A stretch of 64,000 nt of DNA, taken from Cymodocea nodosa. Its lineage: Eukaryota > Streptophyta > Magnoliopsida > Alismatales > Cymodoceaceae. The notes beneath the pieces were generated by a model. The model worked only from the letters and a program-made list of their open reading frames with translations. It ran no database searches and was not told the origin of the DNA. A program made the translations under genes and the position numbers. Below, piece by piece: positions 1-10,043 of this stretch; the first letter of the stretch is position 1, and every line of letters begins with the position of its first letter. The stretch lies in NCBI GenBank assembly GCA_036874045.1, contig CM072343.1, forward strand, positions 13,846,001 through 13,910,000, written 5' to 3'.

Positions 1-540
1 TACTTTATATATATATATCGAGAGACGCTATCTACGGCTGTTTGGCTGATCTAATGACCGGCTGGCTGACTTTATCTGTGAAAGGAAGGACGGGGACCCA
101 CTTCGTTTCCCTGTTGCCTGATGGATGATGGAGGTCATGGACATTCTTGTCATCTCCATCCACTCCCGGTTTTGCGGTTGTGGATTAGGATGCCTTCCAC
201 TACCACCAGCAGTTTTCCCGCTTTCTTCCTTTTGTACGTCCATTGGATTGGAAAGAAAAAAAAACTCGTGCCAAGTTGCCAACTTCGGCTTTCGTCGTTG
301 TCGTGCCATATGGAAGTGGTGTGTTGGGCCTCGGTTTCCGTACGATATATTCGCTGGTTTTCTTATCCACAGATTTCCTTTTCTACGAGATCTTTCTCAC
401 CTATCGTTTTGGATTTGATTCATTATTTTTTCCGACGAAAATGGTTGAATCGATCTGAGACGAGGAATTTGATCTATACTTTTCTTTTTTATATTGAGGT
501 AAGAAATTTAAATATAGATGCGAGAATTTAAATTTAAAAA
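1..540. other. unassigned less AT-rich segment
   Basis: This stretch is visibly richer in G and C than what follows and does not resemble any repeat elsewhere in the window. Overlapping open frames of 136 codons (121-531, plus) and 97 codons (125-418, plus) exist, but they overlap in different frames and show no motif I recognise. It could be the edge of a host gene, such as an untranslated leader, or the end of a DNA transposon. A short TA microsatellite lies at about 5-19. I make no functional claim. Confidence 0.25.
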
Positions 541-1014
541 GGTATTTGTGTACATTTCTAATCGAGAAAAGAAATTATAGAAAATAATTGAAATGATGGA
601 AATAAAAATGATGAGAAATGACAAAATATGATAAGAAAATTTAAATATTTATGTATGTTGAAAAATGATGAGAAATAATGAAAAATAAAAGAAAATCCTA
701 AAGTATTTGTGCATAGGAAATGATAAGAAATATAATTTATAATATAGAAAACAATAAGTACTATTAACTTGAAAAGTAATATTTTAAATAATATAATATA
801 TATTTATAATATTTTAAGTAATATAATATATAATATGCATTATTTGAAATACCTTTTCATCACAAACATAATTCATTACAAGTAATCTTTAACAAAATTA
901 ACACATGCTACATATTATTTCTTTTCCACATAAAATACATAATTTGTTCTCATTTCCTATCAGCTAATCTTTTTTTTGTTCTACACTCATATTACTACAA
1001 TATATACTTTTTTC
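541..1014. other. AT-rich non-coding stretch
   Basis: There is no open frame of note here. The text is purine-rich at first, with many repeats of the words gatgagaaat and aaatgatg, then becomes simple AT sequence. It lies directly 3' of the Harbinger transposase relic read on the minus strand, so it may be that transposon's 3' non-coding part. I see no terminal inverted repeat that proves this. Confidence 0.3.
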
Positions 1015-1850
1015 TTAAACATTATGAACAAGTTCCTTAGGCATATCAACATTTTCTTGAACTAATTCATTTGCTAAATTTTTAAGTAAGTCTTCTTGAT
1101 CTCCTTTTCTAATGAAATTGTGTAGAAGAAAATATGCTAATATAATTTTAACTTGTGTCAAATAGGTATAACATGCAACCTCGTAAAATTACAAATTGAT
1201 GTTTAATCACTTCAAATGTATATTCAATTACATTTCTCAATTAAGAGTATTTGTAGTTGAAATTCTCCACTATATTATTTGAAACGCGATTTTGATCATA
1301 TTTTGATAGACCACGAAATAAAGAAATAAATTCTAGACGATTTGAGAAGTTTTGCATTTACTAAATAATGGTTACTTACAACATACATAACATTTAACAC
1401 TTTTTAGAAATCTATATTTATTTTAAAAAATATTGTACACTAAAGAAATGTCATACTAGGTGGGACTTCAAGCTTCTAGGGTTAGGAAGTAGTATCTTAT
1501 AAGATCCTTGCATCTATAGCTAATCCTTCCCATCCTGCAAGTACATATGTAATTTCCATATTAAGGTTACAAGCTACTAATATATTTTATGTTAATTCTC
1601 CCTTCTTATTCTTGTATTGTCCAAAATACATATCTTGTATTTTCTTATACATAAATTGTCACATTCACATGTGTACCATCGATAGCACCAATGCAATCCT
1701 AAATTGAAAAATCATATAGAATGTTAGTAATACAATGTCAAATTTATAAAAAAAATACTATGAATGAAAGATAAATTCATATCTTACCTTAAAATATAGG
1801 AAGACATTTAGATCATTTTGAATTCTACTAGGTGTTGATGATGAAGGCTT
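1015..1850 (-). pseudogene. PIF/Harbinger transposase relic, C-terminal half
   Basis: Read on the minus strand, this is a decayed DDE transposase of the PIF/Harbinger (HARBI1-like nuclease) family, which cuts and pastes its DNA transposon. The clearest motif is DCIGAIDGTHVNV near 1665-1706, which holds the first catalytic Asp of the family. It is followed by IQDMYFGQYKNKKGEL, NILVACNLNMEITYVLAGWE and, near the stop at 1015, a FLLHNFIRKGDQEDLL segment. Just before the DCIGAIDG motif the coding text ends in a YFK/GTAAG donor near 1797 and resumes after a pyrimidine-rich acceptor near 1708, so a small intron of about 90 bp is likely, as I recall for plant relatives. Several stops and frame changes show that it is dead. 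A solo LTR separates it from its N-terminal part. Confidence 0.85.
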
Positions 1851-2842
1851 TGTTAGGGCAAGTAGTATAGGTGTGGAGTATGCCACAAGAAGTCCAGGTT
1901 CAATCGGAAGCTTGTTAATAGTAAGTATTCAACAGTTTTATGTTTTTGGTAGGTTGCAGACCTAAGTATCCGAAAATAAAGGTTTAGTCGGAGGCTTTGA
2001 GTTAACTATCCGAAAGTTAGAAGATTTCGAAGAGTTATTGGTTGTAACTATCTGAAATGACTTAAAAGATACTTAAGTGGACATTCAAACAATTATGAAG
2101 CTATGTATCTGAAAGTCAGACACTTAAGTAGATCTTCAGATAGTTAAACAGCCAAGTATCCGGAAAGCAGTGACTTAAGTGGATCTTCGGATAGTTAGGT
2201 AGTAATTATCCGAAATTCATAAGTTTTTCAGAAGGTTATCGGCAGAACCTTCCAAAATACCTGAAGAGACACTTAAGTGAGTTTTCGGATAGTTAAGCTA
2301 TAACTATCCGAAAGACATGCAGTTTTCAGAGAGTTATCAATAGAACCTTCCGAAAGGACAGAGAGAGAGAAGTAAGTGACTTTTTGGATAGCTAAGTCAG
2401 TAACTGTCCGAAATACTGAATCTCTCTAGACAGTTAGCCTGCTACAGTACCGCCCGTTCAAAAAGAAGTTTCTCTTCGGATAGTTACATGTTGTAGATTT
2501 CGGAAAGATAAGAAGATAATGATCCGAAATTAAGAGTCTCTTCTTCGAAGCATTGTTTCTCTACTATAATGGCTTATATGTAATTAAAGGTTTATAAACC
2601 CTAAGTTGGGTAGTATATAAACCTTTATGATGTTGTAAAATATTGCGGTTGATTGTGCCGAAGCTCATAAGGAACCCTCTACTCTCCGTAGACTTAGGCT
2701 GTTGTTGAACCACGTAAATCCTATTTCTTCTCTATATTATTTCTTTTCTTACTCTTCACTCCTAGCATCGGTGAGTTTAGAGCTGAGTGTTTCAGTATCA
2801 TGTCATAGAAGGTTAACTGAACGATCCGTTAAGAAATCAACA
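1851..2842 (+). mobile_element. solo LTR, family with GGATAGTTA repeats (copy 1)
   Basis: This 992-bp LTR begins TGTTAGGG and ends AATCAACA, and is flanked by the perfect 5-bp duplication GGCTT at 1846-1850 and 2843-2847. It carries no internal coding region, so it is a solo LTR left by recombination between the two LTRs of a full element. It is homologous to the minus-strand solo LTR at 26491-27513. About 600 bp of it is a degenerate series of dyads such as 2186-2214, where TTCGGATAGTTA is followed by a near-perfect inverse arm. The lineage is not certain; the terminal sequence looks copia-like. It inserted within the Harbinger coding sequence. Confidence 0.88.
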
Positions 2843-2847
2843 GGCTT

Positions 2848-2990
2848 CATTATAAGTAAATCTTGTATTCTACATATAGCATTTACAATCTCATTGAAAT
2901 ATATATTAACTATTTAAGTAGATCGATGGAAACACTCAATTGTAACCTCATATCTTTGATTTTGACTAATTGTGACAAGGAAGATCATTA
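2848..2990 (-). pseudogene. PIF/Harbinger transposase relic, upstream part
   Basis: Minus-strand text here carries on the transposase of 1015-1850 across the solo LTR. Motifs RYEVTIECFHRS, IYFNEIVNAICRIQDL and, over the junction, MKPSSSTPSRIQND match the helical region that precedes the catalytic core in plant Harbinger transposases. Removing the LTR and one copy of GGCTT rejoins the frame at the junction. One internal stop (after HRST) is visible. The N-terminal start is not resolved. Confidence 0.75.
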
Positions 2991-2999
2991 ATTTTTGTT

Positions 3000-3172
3000 G
3001 GGTATGGGACCAACAATCTCACTCACAACGTCGAACGTAATTGACCTTGACTTGAACATGTCATAAGCCTCACTATTGATTACCTTAAGAGGATGTGTGA
3101 TGCCCTCACTATTAGCTTGAGCTTTTGGCATAGTGGCAGCACAATCCACCCTATGGTATTAGAGCTTGGGAG
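3000..3172 (+). mobile_element. remnant of a copia LTR 3' end with primer site
   Basis: The text near 3002-3060 (gggaccaacaatctcactcacaac) resembles the R/U5 end of plant copia LTRs, and 3154-3169 reads TGGTATTAGAGCTTGG. That is one change from the initiator tRNA-Met primer-binding site TGGTATCAGAGC with its usual extension. No coding sequence follows, so this is a scrap of a truncated element. Confidence 0.45.
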
Positions 3173-3300
3173 TGTTAGAACTCTTGTGTTTTGATAATGC
3201 AAACATCTATGTGAGGTAGTAATATGTATTTCATAGTGTCTTGTTTTCTTAAGTGTATTTTTATAAGTAATAAGTAATTTTCATGAACTATCTCTAATTT
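3173..3300 (+). mobile_element. fragment of a SIRE-type LTR start
   Basis: From 3173 the sequence starts TGTTAGAAC and continues TTTTGATAATGCAAA. This matches, for roughly 70-100 bp, the beginning of the solo SIRE-type LTR at 42917-44879 read on its own strand. The rest of that LTR is absent. Confidence 0.5.
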
Positions 3301-3904
3301 CAGTAACTTAGTTCATTAAATTTACTACAAGTGCATAATGTCTATTGTATAAGTGTGCAAGTATAGGTCAAACCCATAGGGAACTATCGAAATCACTTTG
3401 CTCTATAAATTTTCATAGCTTAGGTATAATGTATATTCATAATATGCTTACTCTGTTGATTTACAATTAACTCAACGAACGTAGTTTGTGGAGTTTAACG
3501 CCTTTATGTGTTATTAAATTAAACGACTAAAGCACAAATTTAACATTTATAATTGCAAACGCATGGTGCCTATTGTATTAAGTTGTGCAAGTACGAGTCA
3601 AATCTCCAAGGAGTTTTTTTAAAATAAATTTATTGAAATGATTATTTAATAAAATATCCACACAATTAAGTTTATAAATAAAACTCTAATTACGTGTAAT
3701 TAAGTTATAAATTACATAAATACACTAAAGAATTCAAAGATAGCACAAAACCTATTAAATTCTAGGGCTAAGAGCTAGAAAACTCAAGATAATCAATGTT
3801 TCTTGTCCCTGGAATCATAGAAATTAAGCTTGAATTCTAACTCTTCTTCCTTCCAACCTAGACATTGAAAAATCCATAAAAAATATTGGTTGGAAAGGTC
3901 ATCG
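3301..3904 (-). repeat. degenerate Tat-like LTR fragments with two copies of the conserved LTR block
   Basis: There is no coding sequence. Two copies of a block shared with many LTRs in this window (a word like ctacaagtgcatagtgtctattg, then aggtc, then cacaggga) lie at about 3326-3388 and 3553-3612. The stretch up to 3904 is the flank into which GyA inserted. It should be continuous with 24091-24158 and 26022-26485 once GyA and the neighbouring solo LTR are taken out. Confidence 0.45.
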
Positions 3905-3909
3905 AGTTA

Positions 3910-6900
3910 TGTTCGCTTGGCTAGCACGACACCAGAAAACTTGGTTGGATCTCCAGCAACACACTAGAAAAACTTGGATTTGTTAACTTCTGTTTTTACT
4001 TAGTTAATTTATCTTTATGCCTATTCCTTTTTTTAGAAGAAAACAAACAACCTTTCACACAAATTAGATATTAATTCCACTTTGTGTTTTAACTGCAAGT
4101 GCATAGTGTCTATTGTATTAGTGTGCAAGTACAAGTTGATTCCATAGGGAATTGCTTAAGAATTGAGAACTGTTTCATTTTTAACAATCAAATTTATATA
4201 TTCAATAAGCTCTCCATTCAATTACAGTTAACTCAACAGACAAAGCTCGTTGAGTTATGGCTAACTCAACGAACTAACCTCGTGGACTTAAGTTAACTCC
4301 ACGAGCTTGCATTTCCTATTTAATATTGCTATTTACAAAGGAATTCGGCCAACCATTGGGCGATTCCACAAATTGTAAATAACATCAATTAAGCTCTTTA
4401 ATGTTAGTAAATACTAGATTTATCATTAGGCAATACTAACATTCAGATAATTCAAACATTAACCATTAAAATCTTTTAGTCTTTTGAATGAACCAATTTT
4501 AGTAAACTGTAAAACTAAAACAAACATAAAACAATCACAATACTAACAAAGATAACATTAATCACGATACAAAACAAACAACACAACACTCAAATACAAA
4601 ATACAAACATAGATAAGTTGTTTTTGGTATTTTTGTTTTAATATGAACATGGAAATGGGCGAAAGGTGAAATGTAAAGTAATCTCAGTCGACAATAAATA
4701 CTTCCGTCACTACATGCGACGCGATTACACCACTGAAAATTAAACCACTTACAATTCTATCTCTTCTCCCCATAGAATCGCGAGTCCAGAATTGCAAGAT
4801 GATCTCCTCTTCAGCATATAGGCATCAACTCGAAACCAAGGCTAGAAGCTTTATGATCTCTTGAGATATGAGTCAGCGCTTGGTAAAAATGGCTTTCTAT
4901 TTGTGTTTTCCCAACACTACACCAAAATATCTGATTAGATCTCCAATAACGTACCAGAAAAACTTGGATTTGTTACTTCTTTTTTTAGTTAATTTATCTT
5001 TATGCCTATTCTTTCTTTTAGAAGTAAACAAACAACCTTTAATATAATTTAGATATTAATTCCAATTTGTACTTTAACTACAAGTGCATAGTGTCTATTA
5101 TATCAATGTGCAAGTATAGGTTGATTCCATAGGGAATTGTTGAAGAATTTGAGAACTGTTCGTTTGTTAACAATCAAATTTATATATTCAATAAGCTCTT
5201 CGTTGAATTACAGTTAACTCAACGGATAAAGTTCATTGAGTTATGGCTAACTCAATAGACTAACCTCGTGAACTTAAGTTAACTCCACGAGCCTGTCTTT
5301 TCTTTTTAGTACTGCTATTTACAAAGGAATTCGGTCAATCATTAGGCAATTCCACAGATTGTAAACATCAATTAAGCTCTTTAATGTTAGTTAACATTGG
5401 ATTTATCATTAAGCAATACTAACATTCAGAAAATTCAAGCAGTAACCATTAAAATCTTTAAGTCTTTTGAATGAACCAATTTCAGTAAACTATAAAACTA
5501 AAACAACATAAAACAATCACAACACTAACAAAGATAACATTAATCACGATATAACACAAACAATACAACACTCAAATACAACATACAAACATAGATAAAT
5601 TGTTTTTGATATTTTTGTTTTAATATGAACATGGAAAAATGGGTGAAAGGTGAAATGTAAAGTAATCTCACTCGATAGTAAATACTTCTGACACTACTTG
5701 CAACGCGATTACACCATTGAAAATTAAACCACTTACAATTTTGTCTCCTCTCCCTATAGAATCGCGAGTCCAGAATTGCAAGATAATCTTCTCTTCAGCA
5801 TACAGGCATCAACCCAAAGCCAAGGCTAAAAGCTTTACGATCTCCTGAAATATGAGTCGGCGTTTGGTGAAAATGGCTTCCCTTCCCGCGACGCGATCAC
5901 TCCTCATAGTGATTGTCAGGCACTGTGTTTGGCTCAGAATTGACCTGACATCAAGAAAGTATTCTCACAGACCTCCGATGGTTGGTGATTATGGTGGTGG
6001 TAACGATGGTTGGTGTGATACTTCAGAGAATCGCTGCTATTGTCTGCAGAAAGCTCGGTGCTCCTCCTCTGTATACACTGATCGTCCATCGATCACCCAC
6101 ACACTTCTTTTTCTTCTTTTCTTTTATATTTCTTCAATAGTAACTGCTTTTGCTTGAATGGTTAGTTGGATTTGCTTCATTCATATCAACGGCGATGATT
6201 TCTTCTCCTTACGCAATACATGCCATCGTGGTTTTTCTTCCAACTGTCCTGTTTCTACAACCGCTATAGTGGCATATTAGAAAATAAATAGTCTATGGAG
6301 TTACAGATAACTCAATGGACTTTCTTCGTTGATTTAACTATAAAACACATGCATAAATTTAACTATCCGATGCTCAGATGCATTTCGGATACTTATAAAC
6401 TTAACTATTCGATGCCCAGATGCAATTTCAGATAGTTACAGATAACTCACCGATATATAACTTAAGTAAATCTACCAAATCTCGACACGTGTTAGTAGTA
6501 GTTTAATAATAAAATACACATTTTGGAGAGTTACAGGTCTAACTATCCGATGCTCAGATACATTTCGGATAGTTACAGCTAACTCACCGAAAGTCCACTT
6601 AAGTCACTTTACCAGAACATGACACGTGTCCACAGCTATTTTATAAATAAAAAGAGATTTCGGAGGGTTACACATATAACTGTCTGATGCCCAGCAACAA
6701 TTTTGGATAGTTACAGATAACTCACCGAAAGTTCACTTAAGACATGCATTATGGTTTCGACATGTGTACTTCAAGAAATAATAAAATATTCTTTCAAAAC
6801 ATAACGGTTCGAAATATGTTCAATATGTTAAACATAATTGTTCGAAATATGTTCGGTATGTTAAACATAATTGTCTGAAATATCAGAAAAATTGGATACT

Positions 6901-8216
6901 TAAGAATTTCACAGCTTGCAACTTACCGACAGTTCAGAAATGTACTAAATTAACATTAATTCCCCAAAATTAAGCAGATTCTTCAATTAAAACATATAAC
7001 AGTGCAATTATAACATAATAGCTTAATTCTCATATGATAAGCTAAATATTATGCAATTAACCATCATTTAACCGTTAATAATATGCACTTTTTCATTCTA
7101 AACACTTCCCTTCCCACGACGCGATCACTCCTCACAGTGGTTGTCAGGCATTGTGTTTGGCTCGGAATTGACCCGACATTAGGAAAGTATCCTCACAGAC
7201 CTCCGATGGTTGGTGATTATGGTGGTGGTGATGTGGTGGTGATAATGGTTGGTGTGGTACTTCAGAGAATTACTGACACTGTTTTCAGAAAGCTCGATGC
7301 TCCTCCTCTATACACACTGGCCATACCCATCGATCACACACTCTTTTTTTTTTTTTTTCTTTAATATTTCTTCAGTAGTAACTGCTTCTGCTTGAATGGT
7401 CGGTTGGATTTCTTTCATTCATATCAACGACGATGATTTCTTCTCCCTACGCAATACGTGTGATCGTGGTTTTTCCTTCCAACTGTCCTGTTTCTGCAAC
7501 CGCTACAATGGCATATTAGAAAATAAATAGTCCGTGGAGTTACAAATAACTCAACGGACTTACCTCGTTGATTTAACTATAAAACACATGCATAAATTTA
7601 ACTATAAAACACATGCATAAATTTAACTATCCAATGCTCAGGTGCATTTCGGATACTTACAAACTTAACTATCCGATACTCAGATGTATTTCGGATAGTT
7701 ACAAACTTATTGATATATAACTTAAGTAAATCTTCCAGATCTCGACATGTGTCATTAGTAGTTTAATAATAAAAGAAACATTTCAGAGAGTTACAGGTCT
7801 AACTATTCGATGCTTAATTGCAATTTCGGATAGTTACAGATAACTCACCGAAAGTTCACTTAAGTCATGCATTATGGTTTCGACATGTGTACTTCAGGAA
7901 ATAATAAAATATTCTTTTAAAGCATAATTGTTTGACAATTTAAACATAACTATCTGATACATGTTCGGTATGTTAAACATAGCTATCCGAAATATCAGAA
8001 AATTCAGATACTTAAGGATTTCACAGCCTGTAACTTACCGACAATTTAGAAATGTACTAAATTAACATTAATTCACCAAAATTAAGTAGATTCTTTAATT
8101 AAAGCATATAACAGTGCAATTATAACATAATGGCTTAATTCTCATATGATAAGCTAAATATTATGCAATTAACCATCATTTAACCGTTAATATTATGCAC
8201 TTTTTCATTCTAAACA
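3910..8216 (-). repeat. GyA 3' LTR, split by a nested solo LTR
   Basis: The LTR lies in two pieces, 3910-4897 and 7110-8216, about 2.1 kb in sum, against 1967 bp for the 5' LTR at 22119-24085. The outer end reads TGTTCGCTTGG on the plus strand and the inner end ATTCTAAACA. The two pieces meet in the words ATGGCTT and CTTCCCTTCCC, which are contiguous in sister LTRs. It contains the conserved LTR block (about 4092-4152), the GTTGAGTTA dyad cluster (about 4224-4306) and part of the R region. Confidence 0.88.
4898..7104 (-). mobile_element. solo LTR of the GyA family nested in the GyA 3' LTR
   Basis: This 2207-bp LTR has ends TATTTGTGTTTTCCC and TTCATTCTAAACA. The expected TG terminus has become TA, a G-to-A change. 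Flanking 5-mers are CTTTC (4893-4897) and CTTCC (7105-7109), one mismatch apart. It is closely related to the solo LTR at 24164-26016. It has no internal region. The open frame 5852-6157 on the plus strand is antisense to the LTR and is not counted as a gene. Confidence 0.85.
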
Positions 8217-8230
8217 CTTCCCCCATACCT
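8217..8230 (-). other. GyA 3' polypurine tract
   Basis: On the element strand this reads AGGTATGGGGGAAG and abuts the LTR start TGTTTAG. This is the expected RNase H-resistant primer for plus-strand DNA synthesis. The same string borders the GyB LTR at 48818-48830. Confidence 0.8.
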
Positions 8231-9591
8231 AAATTTTGCTAGTCCCTTAACAAACTAAGATCTAATTAATGGGTCTTTCTAAAAAGTGCTAGAATTAATT
8301 CTCCCTTTTTTTTCTTCTTATGTTCAGCATAAGAACCTGTATTATTATATAGATATATTGTATGTTTCAGTAATCTGTTTTGACATTGTTTTCTCCTCTT
8401 CAACCTGTAAATATACTTAGAATATATGCAAATTACATACAAAGTATATCATCATCATATAGGTGTTAATTATATTATCGTTTGTTCTTCTTTTCATTAT
8501 CTGTCATCCTGAATTTTCCAATAACATTTCTAGAAGAAATTTCAACAACATACGAATCAAAGTACAATCCAATTCAATATGATTAAGACAAGTAGAATAA
8601 AGAATTGTATCTCCATTAAACAACTTCAAAAGTCAATTCTAGATTCATATTTCAGCAATTCTAGATAACAGAAAATATACTCGATTCATAAGATATCTGT
8701 ATTTCACAAAACACTTGTATCTTTTTAGAATAGTATATGTATTTTATTTTTTTTGTACTTTAAAAGTTAATTTTACAAGCTTGAATCAAACAAGAGCTTT
8801 CTAATGTACCCATGTAACGAGCTTTTAGTCAACAATCCTAGATCTGATCAAGATCTTAGGTTGCCAGATTTCAAGAGTCCTTTTTCAAGTCAACAATCCT
8901 TACATACCTATCTGCTCAAGTACAAAAGACTTGTGATCAAATAAGTCAATAAACTCTCAAAGTTTTTTTTTTCTTCTTCTATTTTTCTTTTTTTTCTCCT
9001 TTTTTTTTCTTTCTCTTTGTTTTTTTTTTTTTTTAAATACAAAACAAACATTAATCACATATTGTATATGTACGTATTTCATTAATACAGATGCAATAAA
9101 ACACCAATCTCATATAGTCCTGCTTCTATCATTTACTGAAAATATGAATCCATAACAATAAGCTCATACTTTTTCTATAGTTTAATAAGATCTACACATA
9201 AATCATTCTACAAGTTTAATTAGTCAAATTAAATGTATCTTTAATCATATGTGTTTCATTTAATCTAGAATTCACATCTCAGCTCTTTCAGGACTTTAGA
9301 TAATTTACTAATTTTTCATTAAGCATTCTGATTTCATTTTAAAATCGTGAAACTGTTATACTCATGAAATTCAGAAAAAACATAAGATACTATATCTAGA
9401 TTTGCTTAAATAGTAAATTCTATAGCATCTTATATAGCCTTCTAAATATAACATTGAAGTAGTTACAATTTATAAAAATTTTACAGTCTCAATTATAGGA
9501 TAGCTACAACAAGTTAATAAAAATTTTCAATTTCCACAAAACTTTGTAGTACCATTTTAATTAACAAACTTACATGATTTTTACTTTAATT
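8231..9591 (-). repeat. GyA non-coding block upstream of the polypurine tract, shared with the copia element
   Basis: No coding frame is present. The block (best conserved from about 8365 to 9470) recurs in GyB at about 48900-49990 and, more diverged, in the copia element CoA at about 33000-34010. Landmarks in order are a gacattgtt word, ttgaatca-aca-agagctttctaatgtaccc (8782-8813), taggttgccagattt (8858-8872), caacaatccttacatacctat (8892-8912), and ttaatacagatgcaataaaacac (9083-9105). Its role is unknown; a packaging, stability or plus-strand-priming function is possible but unproven. Confidence 0.75.
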
Positions 9592-9607
9592 ACCTCCCCC
9601 CATACCT
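9592..9607 (-). other. second polypurine-tract-like motif in GyA
   Basis: On the minus strand this reads AGGTATGGGGGGAGGT, nearly the same as the terminal polypurine tract 1.4 kb downstream. Equivalent second copies lie in GyB (50133-50148) and in the Tat-like element (46789-46803). It resembles a central polypurine tract in position and wording. Confidence 0.6.
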
Positions 9608-10043
9608 GCATTTTGCATTGTCCTCAATGTAAAAGATTTGACAATAAATACAGTAATTGTAGCAGACATGAATACAGTTTCGTTGATTTAGCACCAAACT
9701 CAACAAATGAGTTTAAATTTAAATTCAGGATAAGTAATCAGTTATACCTTGTTTCATTTGTATCTCCTTTTGCATATTTCGATTTTTGATTCTGAAAAAC
9801 TTTTCATTCACAGATAAAAGCAGAATATATAACAAAATAACATTTAATAGATATTTATAAATCATTGTCTTGTATGGAACCCAGACTCCTATACCTTTGG
9901 TGGCTCACAAGCAAACCTGTTGGTTTCCCATAACAGATACCAACAAACTAGATTGATATTTTTTTTTTGTTTTCTTTTATAAAATAAAATTAAAACTATA
10001 TTTTTCTAAAAGTAAATGCAGAAAACACACAACAAATCACAGC

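Noticed and set aside
5852-6157. Open frame of about 100 codons (MSRRLVKMASLPATRS start) repeated at 15395-15700, 25083-25427 and 53790-53981
   Set aside because: It is antisense to the LTR in every case, recurs only because the LTR recurs, differs in length by frameshifts and has no recognisable domain.
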